Below are positions 7,045 to 15,989 of a DNA stretch of 37,422 nt, one piece after another. A program made the position numbers and the translations under genes. This DNA comes from Hyphomicrobiales bacterium. GTDB taxonomy: Bacteria > Pseudomonadota > Alphaproteobacteria > Rhizobiales > Methyloligellaceae. The stretch covers positions 1 to 37,422 of the forward strand of contig JAJFHQ010000081.1 of assembly GCA_021775525.1 (NCBI GenBank), in the 5' to 3' direction. How positions within the stretch are numbered: the first letter of the stretch is position 1; every line of letters begins with the position of its first letter. The notes beneath the pieces are model-generated. The model ran no database searches. It saw nothing but the letters and a program-made list of their open reading frames with translations, and had not been told where the DNA came from.

Positions 7045-7889
7045 ATGTTGCAAAAGATCAAGGATGGCTGGAAGCTCGCCAATGAATGCTGGAGAGTCCT
7101 GCAACTGGACCGGGAACTCCTCATCTTCCCATTCTTAAGCTTGATTGCCCTGCTCCTGGTGCTGGCAAGTTTCGCTGCTCCTTTCTGGACCAGCGGGCAA
7201 TTGCAGGCCTTTGCCGAAGGCACTGCCGTTTTGAATGAGGCGTTCTTGTTTGCTGTTTTTTTGCTTTCTATTTTGCTGCATCCTTCGTCATATTCTTCTT
7301 CAATTCTGCCCTCATCGCCTGCGCGATTATCCGCTTCCGTGGTGGTGACCCGACGGTTGCAGACGGGCTGCGTGCGGCAGCCCGGCGTCTGCCACGCATT
7401 CTGGCTTGGTCGTTCGTATCAGCCTGTGTCGGCGTAATTCTCGGGCAGATTGAAGAGCGTAGCGGGGCCGTCGGGAAGTTTGTTGTCAATCTCCTCGGCG
7501 CCGGCTGGGCGATCGCCAGCTATTTCGCGGTACCGGTTTTCATCACGGAAGATCTCGGGCCGATCGATGCCTTGAAAAGATCTGCATCCATCATCAAGAA
7601 AACCTGGGGGGAAACCATAACAGCCGAAATCGGCATGACCTTGCTCGTCATCGCGGCGATATTTCCGGCAGGGGCACTGATAGCCGTGGGCGCTTTCTCA
7701 CTGGAAGTCATTCCGCTGCTGGGCGGGTTACTCATTGTTCTCGGTGTTCTCGGGATCTTCGGTGTGATACTTGCCGGCTTCACGCTTGACGGGATCCTGA
7801 CCTCGGCGCTCTACCTCTATGCGATCGACGGCAAAGTACCGCACAATTTCGACAACAAGCTTGCAACCAACGCCTTCACACGCAAGTGA
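7045..7889 (+). pseudogene. Integral membrane protein (DUF6159-like) interrupted by a one-base frameshift
   Basis: The first frame from ATG 7045 (good GAGGA upstream) encodes a cytosolic start and a membrane segment (LLIFPFLSLIALLLVLASF). It leaves the family sequence after AFLFAV. The -1 frame from 7263 continues it perfectly: AFYFAASFVIFFFNSALIAC, then FRGGDPTVADGLRAA, a SYFAVPVFITEDLGPIDAL segment and KRSASIIKKTWGE, ending at TGA 7887-7889. The joined product would be 281 residues with about six membrane segments and looks like the DUF6159 family of bacterial membrane proteins. The shift falls on seven T (7256-7262). One extra T, or a -1 slip on TTTTTTG at 7257-7263, restores it. It is either a damaged gene, a sequencing error, or a gene expressed by slippage. 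Confidence 0.7.
7256..7263 (+). other. T7 run with TTTTTTG heptamer: frameshift point
   Basis: In the zero frame the codons are GTT TTT TTG (7255-7263), so T TTT TTG fits the X XXY YYZ pattern of -1 slippery heptamers. After TTG, a -1 step reads GCT TTC TAT, which is exactly the frame that continues the membrane protein to 7889. Runs of seven T can also cause RNA polymerase slippage. I did not identify a definite stimulatory stem-loop in the bases after it. Confidence 0.5.
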
Positions 7890-7914
7890 ATGCCCTGGAA
7901 TAAAAGGCCAGCCA

Positions 7915-8514
7915 TTGATCACCCAGAAAGTTCCCCGCACATATTTAGAACTTTTCCTGGCATCACTTGTCTTGCTGGCGAGCTTCGTCCCAGCAAGTGC
8001 GGCTGAGACCAGCCTTCTCTGGGCGCTTCTGAAAAAGCCAGGCCATATCGCCTTTGTCCGTCATGCACTGGCGCCGGGAACGGGCGACCCGGACAATTTT
8101 GATCTGAATGAGTGCAACACCCAGCGCATTCTGTCCGACGCTGGAAGGCGCCAAGCCGCCCGCACGGGTGATGCCTTCCGCGCCAAACGCATATCGCAGC
8201 CAACCGTTTATTCCAGCCAGTGGTGCCGCTGCATGGAAACGGCCGAACTTATCAAGCTGGGCACGGTCACACCCCTGCCATCGCTCAATTCGCTCTACCG
8301 CTTCCCTGAGCGAGAGGCGCGGCAGATCGAGACACTGCGCGCCGATATCAAATCCCTGAATCTTGACAAGCCGGTGGTGATGGTCTCTCACCAGTTCACC
8401 ATCCGCGGCCTGCTGAAAACCTCGACGCGCTCGGGCGAAATAGCTGTGGTCCGGCGCCGAGCTGACGGAAGCCTCGTGTTGCTGGGGAAAATCGCGCCCC
8501 GCTCAACCCAGTAA
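7915..8514 (+). CDS. Exported histidine phosphatase-family protein
   Basis: A 199-residue member of the histidine phosphatase (phosphoglycerate-mutase-like) superfamily. I chose TTG 7915 because AAGG lies seven bases upstream and because it gives a clean signal peptide (LELFLASLVLLASFVPASAAE). Starts further upstream would overlap the preceding gene. The active-site R49-H50 is in FVRHALAPG, the second arginine region in QWCRCMETAEL, and H159 in VMVSHQFTIRGLL. The phosphorylated-His mechanism is thus intact. The protein is probably periplasmic. Its substrate is unknown. Its 3' end overlaps the convergent dehydrogenase gene by twelve bases. Confidence 0.82.
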   Translation: MITQKVPRTYLELFLASLVLLASFVPASAAETSLLWALLKKPGHIAFVRHALAPGTGDPDNFDLNECNTQRILSDAGRRQAARTGDAFRAKRISQPTVYSSQWCRCMETAELIKLGTVTPLPSLNSLYRFPEREARQIETLRADIKSLNLDKPVVMVSHQFTIRGLLKTSTRSGEIAVVRRRADGSLVLLGKIAPRSTQ

Positions 8515-9561
8515 AGAGACCACCTTCTCACCGAATGCCTTGGTGCCCAGCGGCCCGCCGAGATCCGCAGTGCGCGTTGCCGGGTCGGCGAGTGCTGTAT
8601 CGAGTGCGGCATCGATGTCACTTCCTGCCTTGTGCAAGTCATTGTGCCCATGCTTTTCGCCAAGCCACTGCAGCAGCATGGCAATAGAAAGCATCATAGA
8701 TGTCGGGTTGGCCTTGTCCTGACCCGCGATGTCTGGCGCGGAGCCATGCTGGGCCTGTGCGAAGCACATATCTTTATTTGACATGGTCGACCCGGCCAGG
8801 CCGAGGCTGCCTGACAGCTCGCTCGCGAGATCTGAGAGAATGTCGCCATACATATTGGTCGCCAGCACCACGTCGAAGCGTGAAGGATCTCGCACCAGGT
8901 AGGCTGTCATGGCATCGATCAGAACGTCATCCAGTTCGACTTCAGGGAAGTCTTTCGCCACCTTGCGGACCTGCTCGAGATAGAGCCCATCGCACACCTT
9001 GAGCACATTGGCCTTGTGAACGGCGGTGACTCGTCGGCGCCGTTTCATCGCCAGCTCGAACGCCGCGCGCGCGATCCGCTCACAGCCTTTCGCCGTCACC
9101 TTGCGCAGGGACATGGCGATATCCGGCGTCGGCATGAATTCTCCATGGCCCTGAAACAGGTTCCGGTCGGCGTAAAAGCCTTCCGTCAGTTCGCGCATGA
9201 CAACGAGATCGAGGCCTTCCTTGCCCTGCGCCACGCCGGGGCGGGTGCGCGCGGGACGCGCATTGGCATAGAGATCAAGCTGGATTCGAAACAATGCCGA
9301 AATATTCACCCCGCCCTCATCCTCGGGCGGATAATCAAGGTTTGATTGCGGACCGAGGATTACCCCATCAAAACCCCGCGCTTTTTTCAGCAATTCAGCG
9401 CGCAGGGTCGTGCCGTATTTCTCCAGGCTGGCAAGACCGATATCGTCATATTCAAGCTCAAGGCCGAGCTTCTGCGAAGCGTTGATACTGTTGAGAACCC
9501 GGACCCCGGCTTCTACGATTTCCGGTCCGATACCATCCGCGGGTAATACGAGTATTTTCAT
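8503..9561 (-). CDS. Isocitrate/isopropylmalate dehydrogenase-family enzyme (tartrate/IPM-type)
   Basis: A 352-residue beta-decarboxylating dehydrogenase: NAD-dependent oxidation and decarboxylation of a 2-hydroxy acid in the cytoplasm. Visible features are the N-terminal LPADGIGPEIV, substrate-binding arginines in ARPARTRPG and VMRELTEGF, the catalytic lysine in HKANVLKV, and the metal-binding aspartates in YGDILSDLASELSGSLGLAGS. The sequence VMRELTEGFYADRN differs from true LeuB (VVRELTGGIYFG), so I prefer a tartrate dehydrogenase-like or other family member to leucine biosynthesis. Its ATG overlaps the stop of the small upstream gene as ATGA, which implies translational coupling. It forms an operon with that gene and rimO. 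Confidence 0.82.
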   Translation of the reverse strand: MKILVLPADGIGPEIVEAGVRVLNSINASQKLGLELEYDDIGLASLEKYGTTLRAELLKKARGFDGVILGPQSNLDYPPEDEGGVNISALFRIQLDLYANARPARTRPGVAQGKEGLDLVVMRELTEGFYADRNLFQGHGEFMPTPDIAMSLRKVTAKGCERIARAAFELAMKRRRRVTAVHKANVLKVCDGLYLEQVRKVAKDFPEVELDDVLIDAMTAYLVRDPSRFDVVLATNMYGDILSDLASELSGSLGLAGSTMSNKDMCFAQAQHGSAPDIAGQDKANPTSMMLSIAMLLQWLGEKHGHNDLHKAGSDIDAALDTALADPATRTADLGGPLGTKAFGEKVVSLLG

Positions 9562-9815
9562 TTATCATCTTCCCCACCAGGGCCATTGAGATACGGGCAG
9601 GCCTCGACAAATCGCTTCAGGGTTTTGGTATCAGTGCCTGAACCCATCTCGGAAAGTCGGGCCAATTCTGCGTTAAGGCCGGCGCGGCGTTCAAGCAGGT
9701 GATTGAACTGCGCATCGCACCCGGTGATCGGGCCGGGATAGCCGGCAATCTCCTTGTTCAACCTTGCCCGCCTCGCAGTGAGCTCATCGTGAGCAGCCTG
9801 CCATGTTTGAGGCAT
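9558..9815 (-). CDS. Small helical hypothetical protein between rimO and the dehydrogenase
   Basis: An 85-residue protein rich in Glu, Arg, Leu and Ala, forming probable coiled helices (AHDELTARRARLNKEI and LLERRAGLNAELARL). A C-terminal acidic tail follows a lone cysteine (EACPYLNG). Two starts are possible. ATG 9821 overlaps the rimO stop as ATGA. ATG 9815 has AGGA six bases upstream, and I prefer it. The 3' end overlaps the next ATG, so the three genes are tightly coupled. I recognise no named family. It resembles small conserved alphaproteobacterial proteins without assigned function. Confidence 0.65.
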   Translation of the reverse strand: MPQTWQAAHDELTARRARLNKEIAGYPGPITGCDAQFNHLLERRAGLNAELARLSEMGSGTDTKTLKRFVEACPYLNGPGGEDDK

Positions 9816-9817
9816 TG

Positions 9818-11182
9818 TCATTCCTGAGAACCCATGGGCACGCCCCACAAATCATACTCATCCGCATGCTCAACACGAACCTTCAGCATATCTCCAGGCT
9901 CAAGCTCTGTTTCTCCATTGATAAACACGCAGCCATCAATTTCCGGAGCATCCCAGCTTGAACGTGCGATGGCGCCTTCCTCGTCCACCTCATCGACGAG
10001 CACCTCGATCTCCTGCCCGATACGGGTCGACAGAAGCGCTGCGCTAACCTGCTTTTGTGTCTCCATCAACCGGGCAAAACGCTCGTCCTTCACCTCTTGC
10101 GGCACATGGCCCTCAAGGGCATTGGAGCGAGCCCCCTCGACGTCTTCATATTTGAAGCAGCCGACACGGGTCAGCTTCGCATCACGCATCCAGTCCAGCA
10201 GGAATTCAAAATCATCTTCCGTCTCGCCGGGGAAGCCGACGATGAAGCTCGAGCGGATGGCAAGGTCAGGGCATATGCTGCGCCAGAGTTGAATGCGCGC
10301 CAACGTCTTCTCCTGGGCGCCCGGTCGGCGCATGGCTTTGAGAACCGTCGGGCTTGCATGCTGGAATGGGATGTCGAGATAGGGCAGCACTTGCCCCTCC
10401 GCCATCAGAGGGATGATTTCATCCACATGGGGGTAAGGGTAGACATAATGCAGGCGCACCCAGGCACCGAGCGAACCCAGCGCCTGCGTCAGCTCGAAAA
10501 AGCGCGCTTTGAGCAAGGTCCCGTTCCAGTCGCTTTGGGCATACTTCAAATCCAACCCGTAAGCGGACGTGTCCTGGCTGATAACCAGCAACTCCCGAAC
10601 ACCCGCCTCCACCAACCGTTCCGCCTCGCGCATGACGTCGCCGGCCGGGCGGCTTGCCAGTTTTCCACGCATGGAGGGGATAATGCAGAAAGAGCATGTG
10701 TTGTTGCAGCCTTCTGAAATCTTCAGGTACGCGTAATGGCGCGGCGTCAGGCGAATGCCTTCAGGTGGAATGAGATTAAGAAACGGATCATGCGCAGGGG
10801 GCAGCACATTGTGGATTTCCGATACCACCTGCTCATACTGATGCGGACCCGTCACCGCGAGCACACCGGGATGCTCGGCACGGATGCGATCTTCCTCAAC
10901 GCCCAGGCATCCGGTGACGATAACCTGGCCGTTCTCCGCCAACGCCTCGCCGATTGCGTCCAGAGATTCTTGCTTGGCGGTATCAAGAAAGCCGCAGGTG
11001 TTCACCACAACCACATCGGCCCCATCATAGTCGCGCGACAGTTCATAGCCTTCCGCGCGCAGCCGCGTGATGATGCGTTCAGAGTCCACCAGTGCCTTGG
11101 GGCAGCCAAGCGAAACAAAACCGACTTTCGGAGAATGCTTTGCGGCAGCTTTGCGCGATGTCGCTGATGTGGGCGTTTCCAT
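9818..11182 (-). CDS. rimO: Ribosomal protein S12 methylthiotransferase RimO
   Basis: A 454-residue radical-SAM methylthiotransferase that adds a methylthio group to an aspartate of ribosomal protein S12. Domain order is normal. The N-terminal UPF0004 domain starts [17 protein letters not shown]. The radical SAM core has C159, C163 and C166 in CNNTCSFC, and a C-terminal TRAM domain contains [22 protein letters not shown] is the RimO rather than the MiaB form. I took ATG 11182 as the start because AAGG lies five bases upstream. A frame open as far as 11350 would add 56 residues without homology. It is the first gene of a three-gene operon and diverges from the chemoreceptor gene. Confidence 0.95.
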   Translation of the reverse strand: METPTSATSRKAAAKHSPKVGFVSLGCPKALVDSERIITRLRAEGYELSRDYDGADVVVVNTCGFLDTAKQESLDAIGEALAENGQVIVTGCLGVEEDRIRAEHPGVLAVTGPHQYEQVVSEIHNVLPPAHDPFLNLIPPEGIRLTPRHYAYLKISEGCNNTCSFCIIPSMRGKLASRPAGDVMREAERLVEAGVRELLVISQDTSAYGLDLKYAQSDWNGTLLKARFFELTQALGSLGAWVRLHYVYPYPHVDEIIPLMAEGQVLPYLDIPFQHASPTVLKAMRRPGAQEKTLARIQLWRSICPDLAIRSSFIVGFPGETEDDFEFLLDWMRDAKLTRVGCFKYEDVEGARSNALEGHVPQEVKDERFARLMETQKQVSAALLSTRIGQEIEVLVDEVDEEGAIARSSWDAPEIDGCVFINGETELEPGDMLKVRVEHADEYDLWGVPMGSQE

Positions 11183-11352
11183 AAGAGCCTTATAAGCGAG
11201 TGTCGGTCGCGCGTCAGCACATGGCTTTCGCCAGGCCGGGAAACGCTGAGGGGTTGGGGTATATGCTTTACAACATATTAAGCAAAACAGGAGTTTAATA
11301 CCGCAGATTCGGGCCAGCAGAGAATATTTGCAAATCATCGGGACGCGCAATC

Positions 11353-12876
11353 ATGGAACAACTTGCAAAAGCCGAAGAATTGCACGCAGAAGTTGTAGAT
11401 GACACAAATGTTGTTGAGGAAAATATCCCTATCGAATCCAACTCTGCGCCCGCACTAGCTGGGGAAATCCCGGTACTCCAAAATGCAGGACAAGAGGATC
11501 AAGCGGAATTCCTCAAGAATATGAGCGGCAAGCTGGGTGGTTTTGGCCTCGAGATGGCCTGCATCGCCCGCTCGACCAATGACGTCTCGGAAGTCGTAAA
11601 GCAGGACGTGCAGCAATTCCGTGACCTGATCACCAAGCTGGAATACCTGGAAGCGCTGAAAAGTGATGTGCAGCAGGAGGTGAACAGCGCCGATGAGGTG
11701 ACGAAACAGGCCAATAGCGACATCGACCAGTCGCGCACCACTTCTCAAGAGGCGCTTGAGGAAATGAACAATCTTATCGCCGGTGTCGACCGTATCGAGA
11801 CCCGTATGGAGGAAGTGCAGAGTGCCATTGAGAGCATCTCCGCTATCACCAATACCATCGAGGCGATCGCCCGACAGACAAACCTGCTGGCCCTGAACGC
11901 CACCATCGAGGCAGCGCGCGCGGGAGAAGCGGGCAAGGGTTTTTCGGTTGTTGCCTCGGAAGTAAAAGAACTGGCAAACAATACCAGCGAGGCCACAGCG
12001 GAAATCGATACCGCGCTCGAAAACATCAAAACCGGATTCTCACATCTTAGCGACGAGACGGGCAAGACAGCGACTACGGCCGGCAAGGTACAGGAGCAGG
12101 CGGGTTCGTTCACGACCCTGCTGGATACGGTCAGCGAGGCCATGCAGAGCATTGGGACTTCGACCCACCGCATAGATGAGCGGGTCGGAGATGTTGGCAA
12201 GGCTTGCGGCGAGTTCTCGACAATCTTCGGCATGATGTCGGACAGCTTGACCTTCTCTTCCGACAGCCTCATTGAATCGACTCAGCAAATGGACGCGGTG
12301 GCACTGGATACCGACGCGCTTGTGCTGAATGTCGCCCAGAGCATCGAGACGCCGGACAGCTGCATGGCAGAATGGGCCAGTGAAGCTGTTAAGGAAATCG
12401 GCAAGGTTTGCGAAGCGGGTATTGCCAATGGCGATGTTACTGAACAGGTCCTGTTTGACCGGAATTACGATGCGATCGAAGGCACCAATCCGGAACAGTT
12501 CATGACGCCCAGCGGCGCGTTCACGGACAAGGTCCTGCCCCCCATCCAGGATGGGCTATTGGCGAAATCTGACCGCATCGCCTATTGCTGCGCGACGGAT
12601 GACAATTGCTTCGTCCCGACTCACAACAAGGCCGTCTCCAAGCCACAGGGCGACGACCCTGTCTGGAACGCCGCCAACTGCCGCAACCGCCGCTTCTTCA
12701 ACAGCGCTTCGGTGCGGCGCGCGGTACAGAACACAGAACCGCTGATCCTGCAAACCTACCAGCGCGACATGGGCGGCGGTAATCTTGTCTTCATGAAAGA
12801 AATTTCAGCACCGATCATGATCAATGGCCGTCACTGGGGCTGCCTGCGAACGGGCTACATGACGGAACAGGATTAG
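11353..12876 (+). CDS. Soluble methyl-accepting chemotaxis protein with C-terminal sensor domain
   Basis: A 507-residue chemoreceptor without any membrane segment. After a variable acidic N-terminus of about 50 residues, a long coiled coil carries the highly conserved signalling tip [20 protein letters not shown] near residues 173-192, which binds CheA/CheW. The last 130 or so residues form a separate domain with [33 protein letters not shown] and [15 protein letters not shown]. This is typical of alphaproteobacterial cytoplasmic receptors that place a PAS/Cache-like sensor after the signalling hairpin. Five cysteines in this part invite a redox or metal-sensing idea, but that is inference. 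The Shine-Dalgarno match is weak. Confidence 0.88.
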   Translation: MEQLAKAEELHAEVVDDTNVVEENIPIESNSAPALAGEIPVLQNAGQEDQAEFLKNMSGKLGGFGLEMACIARSTNDVSEVVKQDVQQFRDLITKLEYLEALKSDVQQEVNSADEVTKQANSDIDQSRTTSQEALEEMNNLIAGVDRIETRMEEVQSAIESISAITNTIEAIARQTNLLALNATIEAARAGEAGKGFSVVASEVKELANNTSEATAEIDTALENIKTGFSHLSDETGKTATTAGKVQEQAGSFTTLLDTVSEAMQSIGTSTHRIDERVGDVGKACGEFSTIFGMMSDSLTFSSDSLIESTQQMDAVALDTDALVLNVAQSIETPDSCMAEWASEAVKEIGKVCEAGIANGDVTEQVLFDRNYDAIEGTNPEQFMTPSGAFTDKVLPPIQDGLLAKSDRIAYCCATDDNCFVPTHNKAVSKPQGDDPVWNAANCRNRRFFNSASVRRAVQNTEPLILQTYQRDMGGGNLVFMKEISAPIMINGRHWGCLRTGYMTEQD

Positions 12877-12895
12877 CTCAACCTTGGCTGAGCGC

Positions 12896-15800
12896 TTACT
12901 GAAACAGCTTTTTCAGCACGTCTTCGGGTTTGACTTTTTGCTGGGTACCATCAGGGGCCTGCTGGTTACCACCGCCAAGAACGCCCTCCAGTAGTTTGTT
13001 CACATCCTCTTTCTTCTTCAGCTTCTTGAACACCTTGCCGAGCTTATTCACGGTGTCCTTGGTGAGTTCGGGATCACTCAGCAACCGTTTCAGGTCGGGC
13101 ACGATCTTCGGCCGTGCCCACGGCCCGGTGATCCTGACGGGGACGGCGATGCCCTTGCGGTCATCGTTTGCGCCTTGCCCCTGAAGGGTGCCGACGATCC
13201 TGGGAAGGGCTGCATAATCGATGCGTTCACGCCCCAGGTCGACATTGCCTTCGCCGGTTAAGCGGATGAGCGGTCCGATCAGGTTGAGATCCTTGTTATA
13301 AGCGATGCCTTGTTGCGCAACGAAGCTTCCCGAAAGTGAACTGAAATCCGTCTTTTCACGCTCGGAGCTGCTCAACCCGCCAAGTTGTCCCTGCTTAAGG
13401 TTGCGCACCATGGCCGGAATGTTAATGCCCTCGATAGCGCCATTTGAAAAGATCAGTTTCCCTTTACCCTGCATCGAGCGCACCAGATCGCTTTGCGAAC
13501 GCCCCGTGCCGGACAGTGATATGGACATGTTCGCCTTGCCTGAGACCCACTTGAAGCCTATCGCGTCCTTGAGCAATGGCAGGGCTGAAATTGAATTGAG
13601 GTTGAACAGCCCCGCGATGGCCGGAACAGCGCGGGCGCCGTTCAGCGTAACCCGGCCCGTACCCGAGCCGGAATAGAGCGACAGCCTGGTCAGGTCGGCG
13701 GTCAGTACACCGCTTTTCAGCGACGCGGTAACGGCACTCTTGCCGGTCTTGATTTTTTTATAATACAGCGCTCCGGCGGTGAGCTTCACATCCGCATCCG
13801 CCGCGCGCAAGCCGGTCAGGTCAATGGCCTGCTGGCTCCAGGCACGCACCTGCGGGCGCGGCGCGCCAGTGCCCTGCTCTCCCTTGTTCAGCTTGTCGAT
13901 AAAATCTGTCAGGGACTCTTTTGACTTGGTCTCAGGAGCGGGCGCAGGTGTCAGGCGCTTCTTGGCGGGGCGAATGCCTGCAGGTGGAGATGCGGTTGAA
14001 GCAGGCTGCAGATACGGGTTCAAATCGAGTTTGTCGAGAGCCAGCGTGGCGGTGATGTGCGGACGCACGCCCTTGAGTTTAAAGCTCGCCTGACCCGTGC
14101 CCGTCATACCATCAAGGCCAAACCTCGCCTTTGTAAATGTCAACGTCTGCCCTACAAGCCCGAGATGACCTTTGATGCTGACAGGCCCAAGTCCACCGCC
14201 TGGAGGCAGGGGGTTACCGAGCCAGCTGGACAGCGACCGAAGTGATGGCGTCTCGCCCGACACCGGGCCATTGGCCGAAAGCGCATCGCCGAGTTTCATC
14301 TGGCCATCGAACTTACCCTTGCCAAGCCGCGTGGACAGGGACATGCGCGCCTTGGACTGTGAATTGCGCAGCAAGGCCGACACATTTTCAAGCCGACCGT
14401 CGAATGTAACTTTTTCACCCTGCCACACAAGATTGCCTTCGGCGTCGAGTGGTTCTGACAGGTTCGGCTGTTCAAGGGTCACATTCACCTTGTCGATGCG
14501 CTGCCTGGTGCCAGTGCGCTCATCGGTGTAGTTCACCGTTCCGTCAATAACCTTGGCGGTGCCGAGCGATATTTCCTGCACCACGCCGCCGCCGATACCG
14601 CCAGCCTGTGCCTGCATGAATTCGGGCCGGGGAGAGGTGTTTTGCAAGGCATCCGGACCGTTAGCAGCCGGGATAAGCGTGGCGGATTTTTTCTCCATAT
14701 CCCAGTTCTTGTGCCCCTTGGCATCAACCAGGAGATTGAACACGGGCTTCACCAGGACAAAACGATCCACCTCGATGCGCCTTGTCAGCAAAGGGAGGAG
14801 TTTCAAATTCAGATTGAGCGAGCCCATGCGCAACATCTCGCCGCTTTTCATACCCGGCGGGTTCGACACACTGACATTTTCCATCGCCACCCCAATATTT
14901 GGAAAGAAGGCGAACGACGTCTTGCCGCGCACGGTCAGGTCGCGCCCGGTCTGCTGTTTCACCAGGGAAGACACCTGGTTGCGCACCACGTCTTGCGGCA
15001 CCAGGAAGGCAATGGCCCCAATCGCCAGCACCGCCATCATGACGAGCGTGAAGGCGGCTTTCAAAAGGAACCTCATCGGACCGGCTCGCCGCCGTTTGAC
15101 ACGCCGGCGCGGTTCATTCTCCACATCTGCCTCACGTCCTGGCGCATCGGCAGCAGGGGTGCCGGACTGGACACTCTCGCCAGGCGCGGGAGATGTGGCA
15201 GGTTTTGATTCAGGCTCGGCGAGTGCGCTGTGAACGGAGGAGACAATCAGCTCGGGAACACGCGGGTTGAGTCCCACCGGACCGGTATAAAGAGCTTTTG
15301 CTCCGCTCTCCTTTATTGCCACGGGAATATCGGTACCGGAATGCATGCCATCACCGGAAAAGAAGCCCGCGACGACACTTATGCCGGAATAATTCTCGAG
15401 TGCCTCGGTTACGAACGGTGTCTCTTCCAAAAAAGCGGTCTCTATGCGGGCAAAGGGAGAATGCGGTGCAAGGATGCGTGCAGCGCGCTTTGTGGCTTCC
15501 TCGCTTTCCTGACCGTGCTTCGACCCGTGTCCGGTTACCAGCAGACGGGCCTGTGCCGGGTCCAGCCCAGCCGACTTCGCCGCCCTGAGTGCGCTCTCCA
15601 GCAACAGCAGCGGAACTCGCTGGTCAAGACCCAAAGGCTGGAGGATACCGGTGGGTTTTCCGAGGCCAGCTGCAGCAACACGATCCGCAAGTACGGTTTT
15701 CACAAAATATCCCGCACTCATGAACAACGGATAGATGATGATCTGGTTCGCGCCGCTGGCATCGGCTTGGGCAAGTGCCGCTTCGAGTGATGGTTCTCCA

Positions 15801-15949
15801 TTGAGGACCCCTCCCGAAACACTGGCGAAACGGTTAGCCCCGGCGAGCGTTGCCACATGCCTGGCAATGCCTTCGTTACGCATGGATCCGCCGCGATCCC
15901 CATGGGCCGCCAGCACGAGCGCTATTGAAGTGTCAGGTAACGCGTTCAA
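12896..15949 (-). CDS. Fusion of CbiX-type chelatase-like domain and AsmA-family protein
   Basis: A continuous frame of 1017 residues. I chose TTG 15949 because GGAAGG lies nine bases upstream; the ATG at 16033 would run into the upstream gene. Residues of about 8-245 resemble CbiX/SirB tetrapyrrole chelatases: LVLAAHGDRGG with H16, IIIYPLFMSAGYFVK, and the second-half VTGHGSKHG with H141 and H145. The metal-ligand His usually found in GGHVK is replaced (G80-Y81-F82). A Pro/Ala/Glu linker and RRRVKRRR lead to a membrane segment at about 295-318. An AsmA domain then runs to the end, with repeats such as GTGRVTLNG and the C-terminal FSNGAIEGINIPAMVRNL. The positive-inside rule puts CbiX in the cytoplasm and AsmA in the periplasm. 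AsmA proteins affect outer-membrane lipid transport. The purpose of the fusion is unknown. Confidence 0.85.
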   Translation of the reverse strand: MNALPDTSIALVLAAHGDRGGSMRNEGIARHVATLAGANRFASVSGGVLNGEPSLEAALAQADASGANQIIIYPLFMSAGYFVKTVLADRVAAAGLGKPTGILQPLGLDQRVPLLLLESALRAAKSAGLDPAQARLLVTGHGSKHGQESEEATKRAARILAPHSPFARIETAFLEETPFVTEALENYSGISVVAGFFSGDGMHSGTDIPVAIKESGAKALYTGPVGLNPRVPELIVSSVHSALAEPESKPATSPAPGESVQSGTPAADAPGREADVENEPRRRVKRRRAGPMRFLLKAAFTLVMMAVLAIGAIAFLVPQDVVRNQVSSLVKQQTGRDLTVRGKTSFAFFPNIGVAMENVSVSNPPGMKSGEMLRMGSLNLNLKLLPLLTRRIEVDRFVLVKPVFNLLVDAKGHKNWDMEKKSATLIPAANGPDALQNTSPRPEFMQAQAGGIGGGVVQEISLGTAKVIDGTVNYTDERTGTRQRIDKVNVTLEQPNLSEPLDAEGNLVWQGEKVTFDGRLENVSALLRNSQSKARMSLSTRLGKGKFDGQMKLGDALSANGPVSGETPSLRSLSSWLGNPLPPGGGLGPVSIKGHLGLVGQTLTFTKARFGLDGMTGTGQASFKLKGVRPHITATLALDKLDLNPYLQPASTASPPAGIRPAKKRLTPAPAPETKSKESLTDFIDKLNKGEQGTGAPRPQVRAWSQQAIDLTGLRAADADVKLTAGALYYKKIKTGKSAVTASLKSGVLTADLTRLSLYSGSGTGRVTLNGARAVPAIAGLFNLNSISALPLLKDAIGFKWVSGKANMSISLSGTGRSQSDLVRSMQGKGKLIFSNGAIEGINIPAMVRNLKQGQLGGLSSSEREKTDFSSLSGSFVAQQGIAYNKDLNLIGPLIRLTGEGNVDLGRERIDYAALPRIVGTLQGQGANDDRKGIAVPVRITGPWARPKIVPDLKRLLSDPELTKDTVNKLGKVFKKLKKKEDVNKLLEGVLGGGNQQAPDGTQQKVKPEDVLKKLFQ

Positions 15950-15989
15950 CGGTGCCGCCTTCCGGTTGCGTAAAATCGTTTCATAAGCC

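Noticed and set aside
11183..11350. Extension of RimO to an upstream start at 11350
   Set aside because: The extra 56 residues have no RimO homology and would occupy the whole divergent promoter. ATG 11182 has a good ribosome binding site.
11183..11352. Possible CtrA-type site (TTAA repeats) upstream of the chemoreceptor
   Set aside because: The two TTAA-like elements are about twelve bases apart rather than seven, so the match is not acceptable.
12877..12895. Small hairpin GCTCA/TGAGC between convergent chemoreceptor and fusion genes
   Set aside because: Only five base pairs and no T-run on either strand; too weak to call a terminator.
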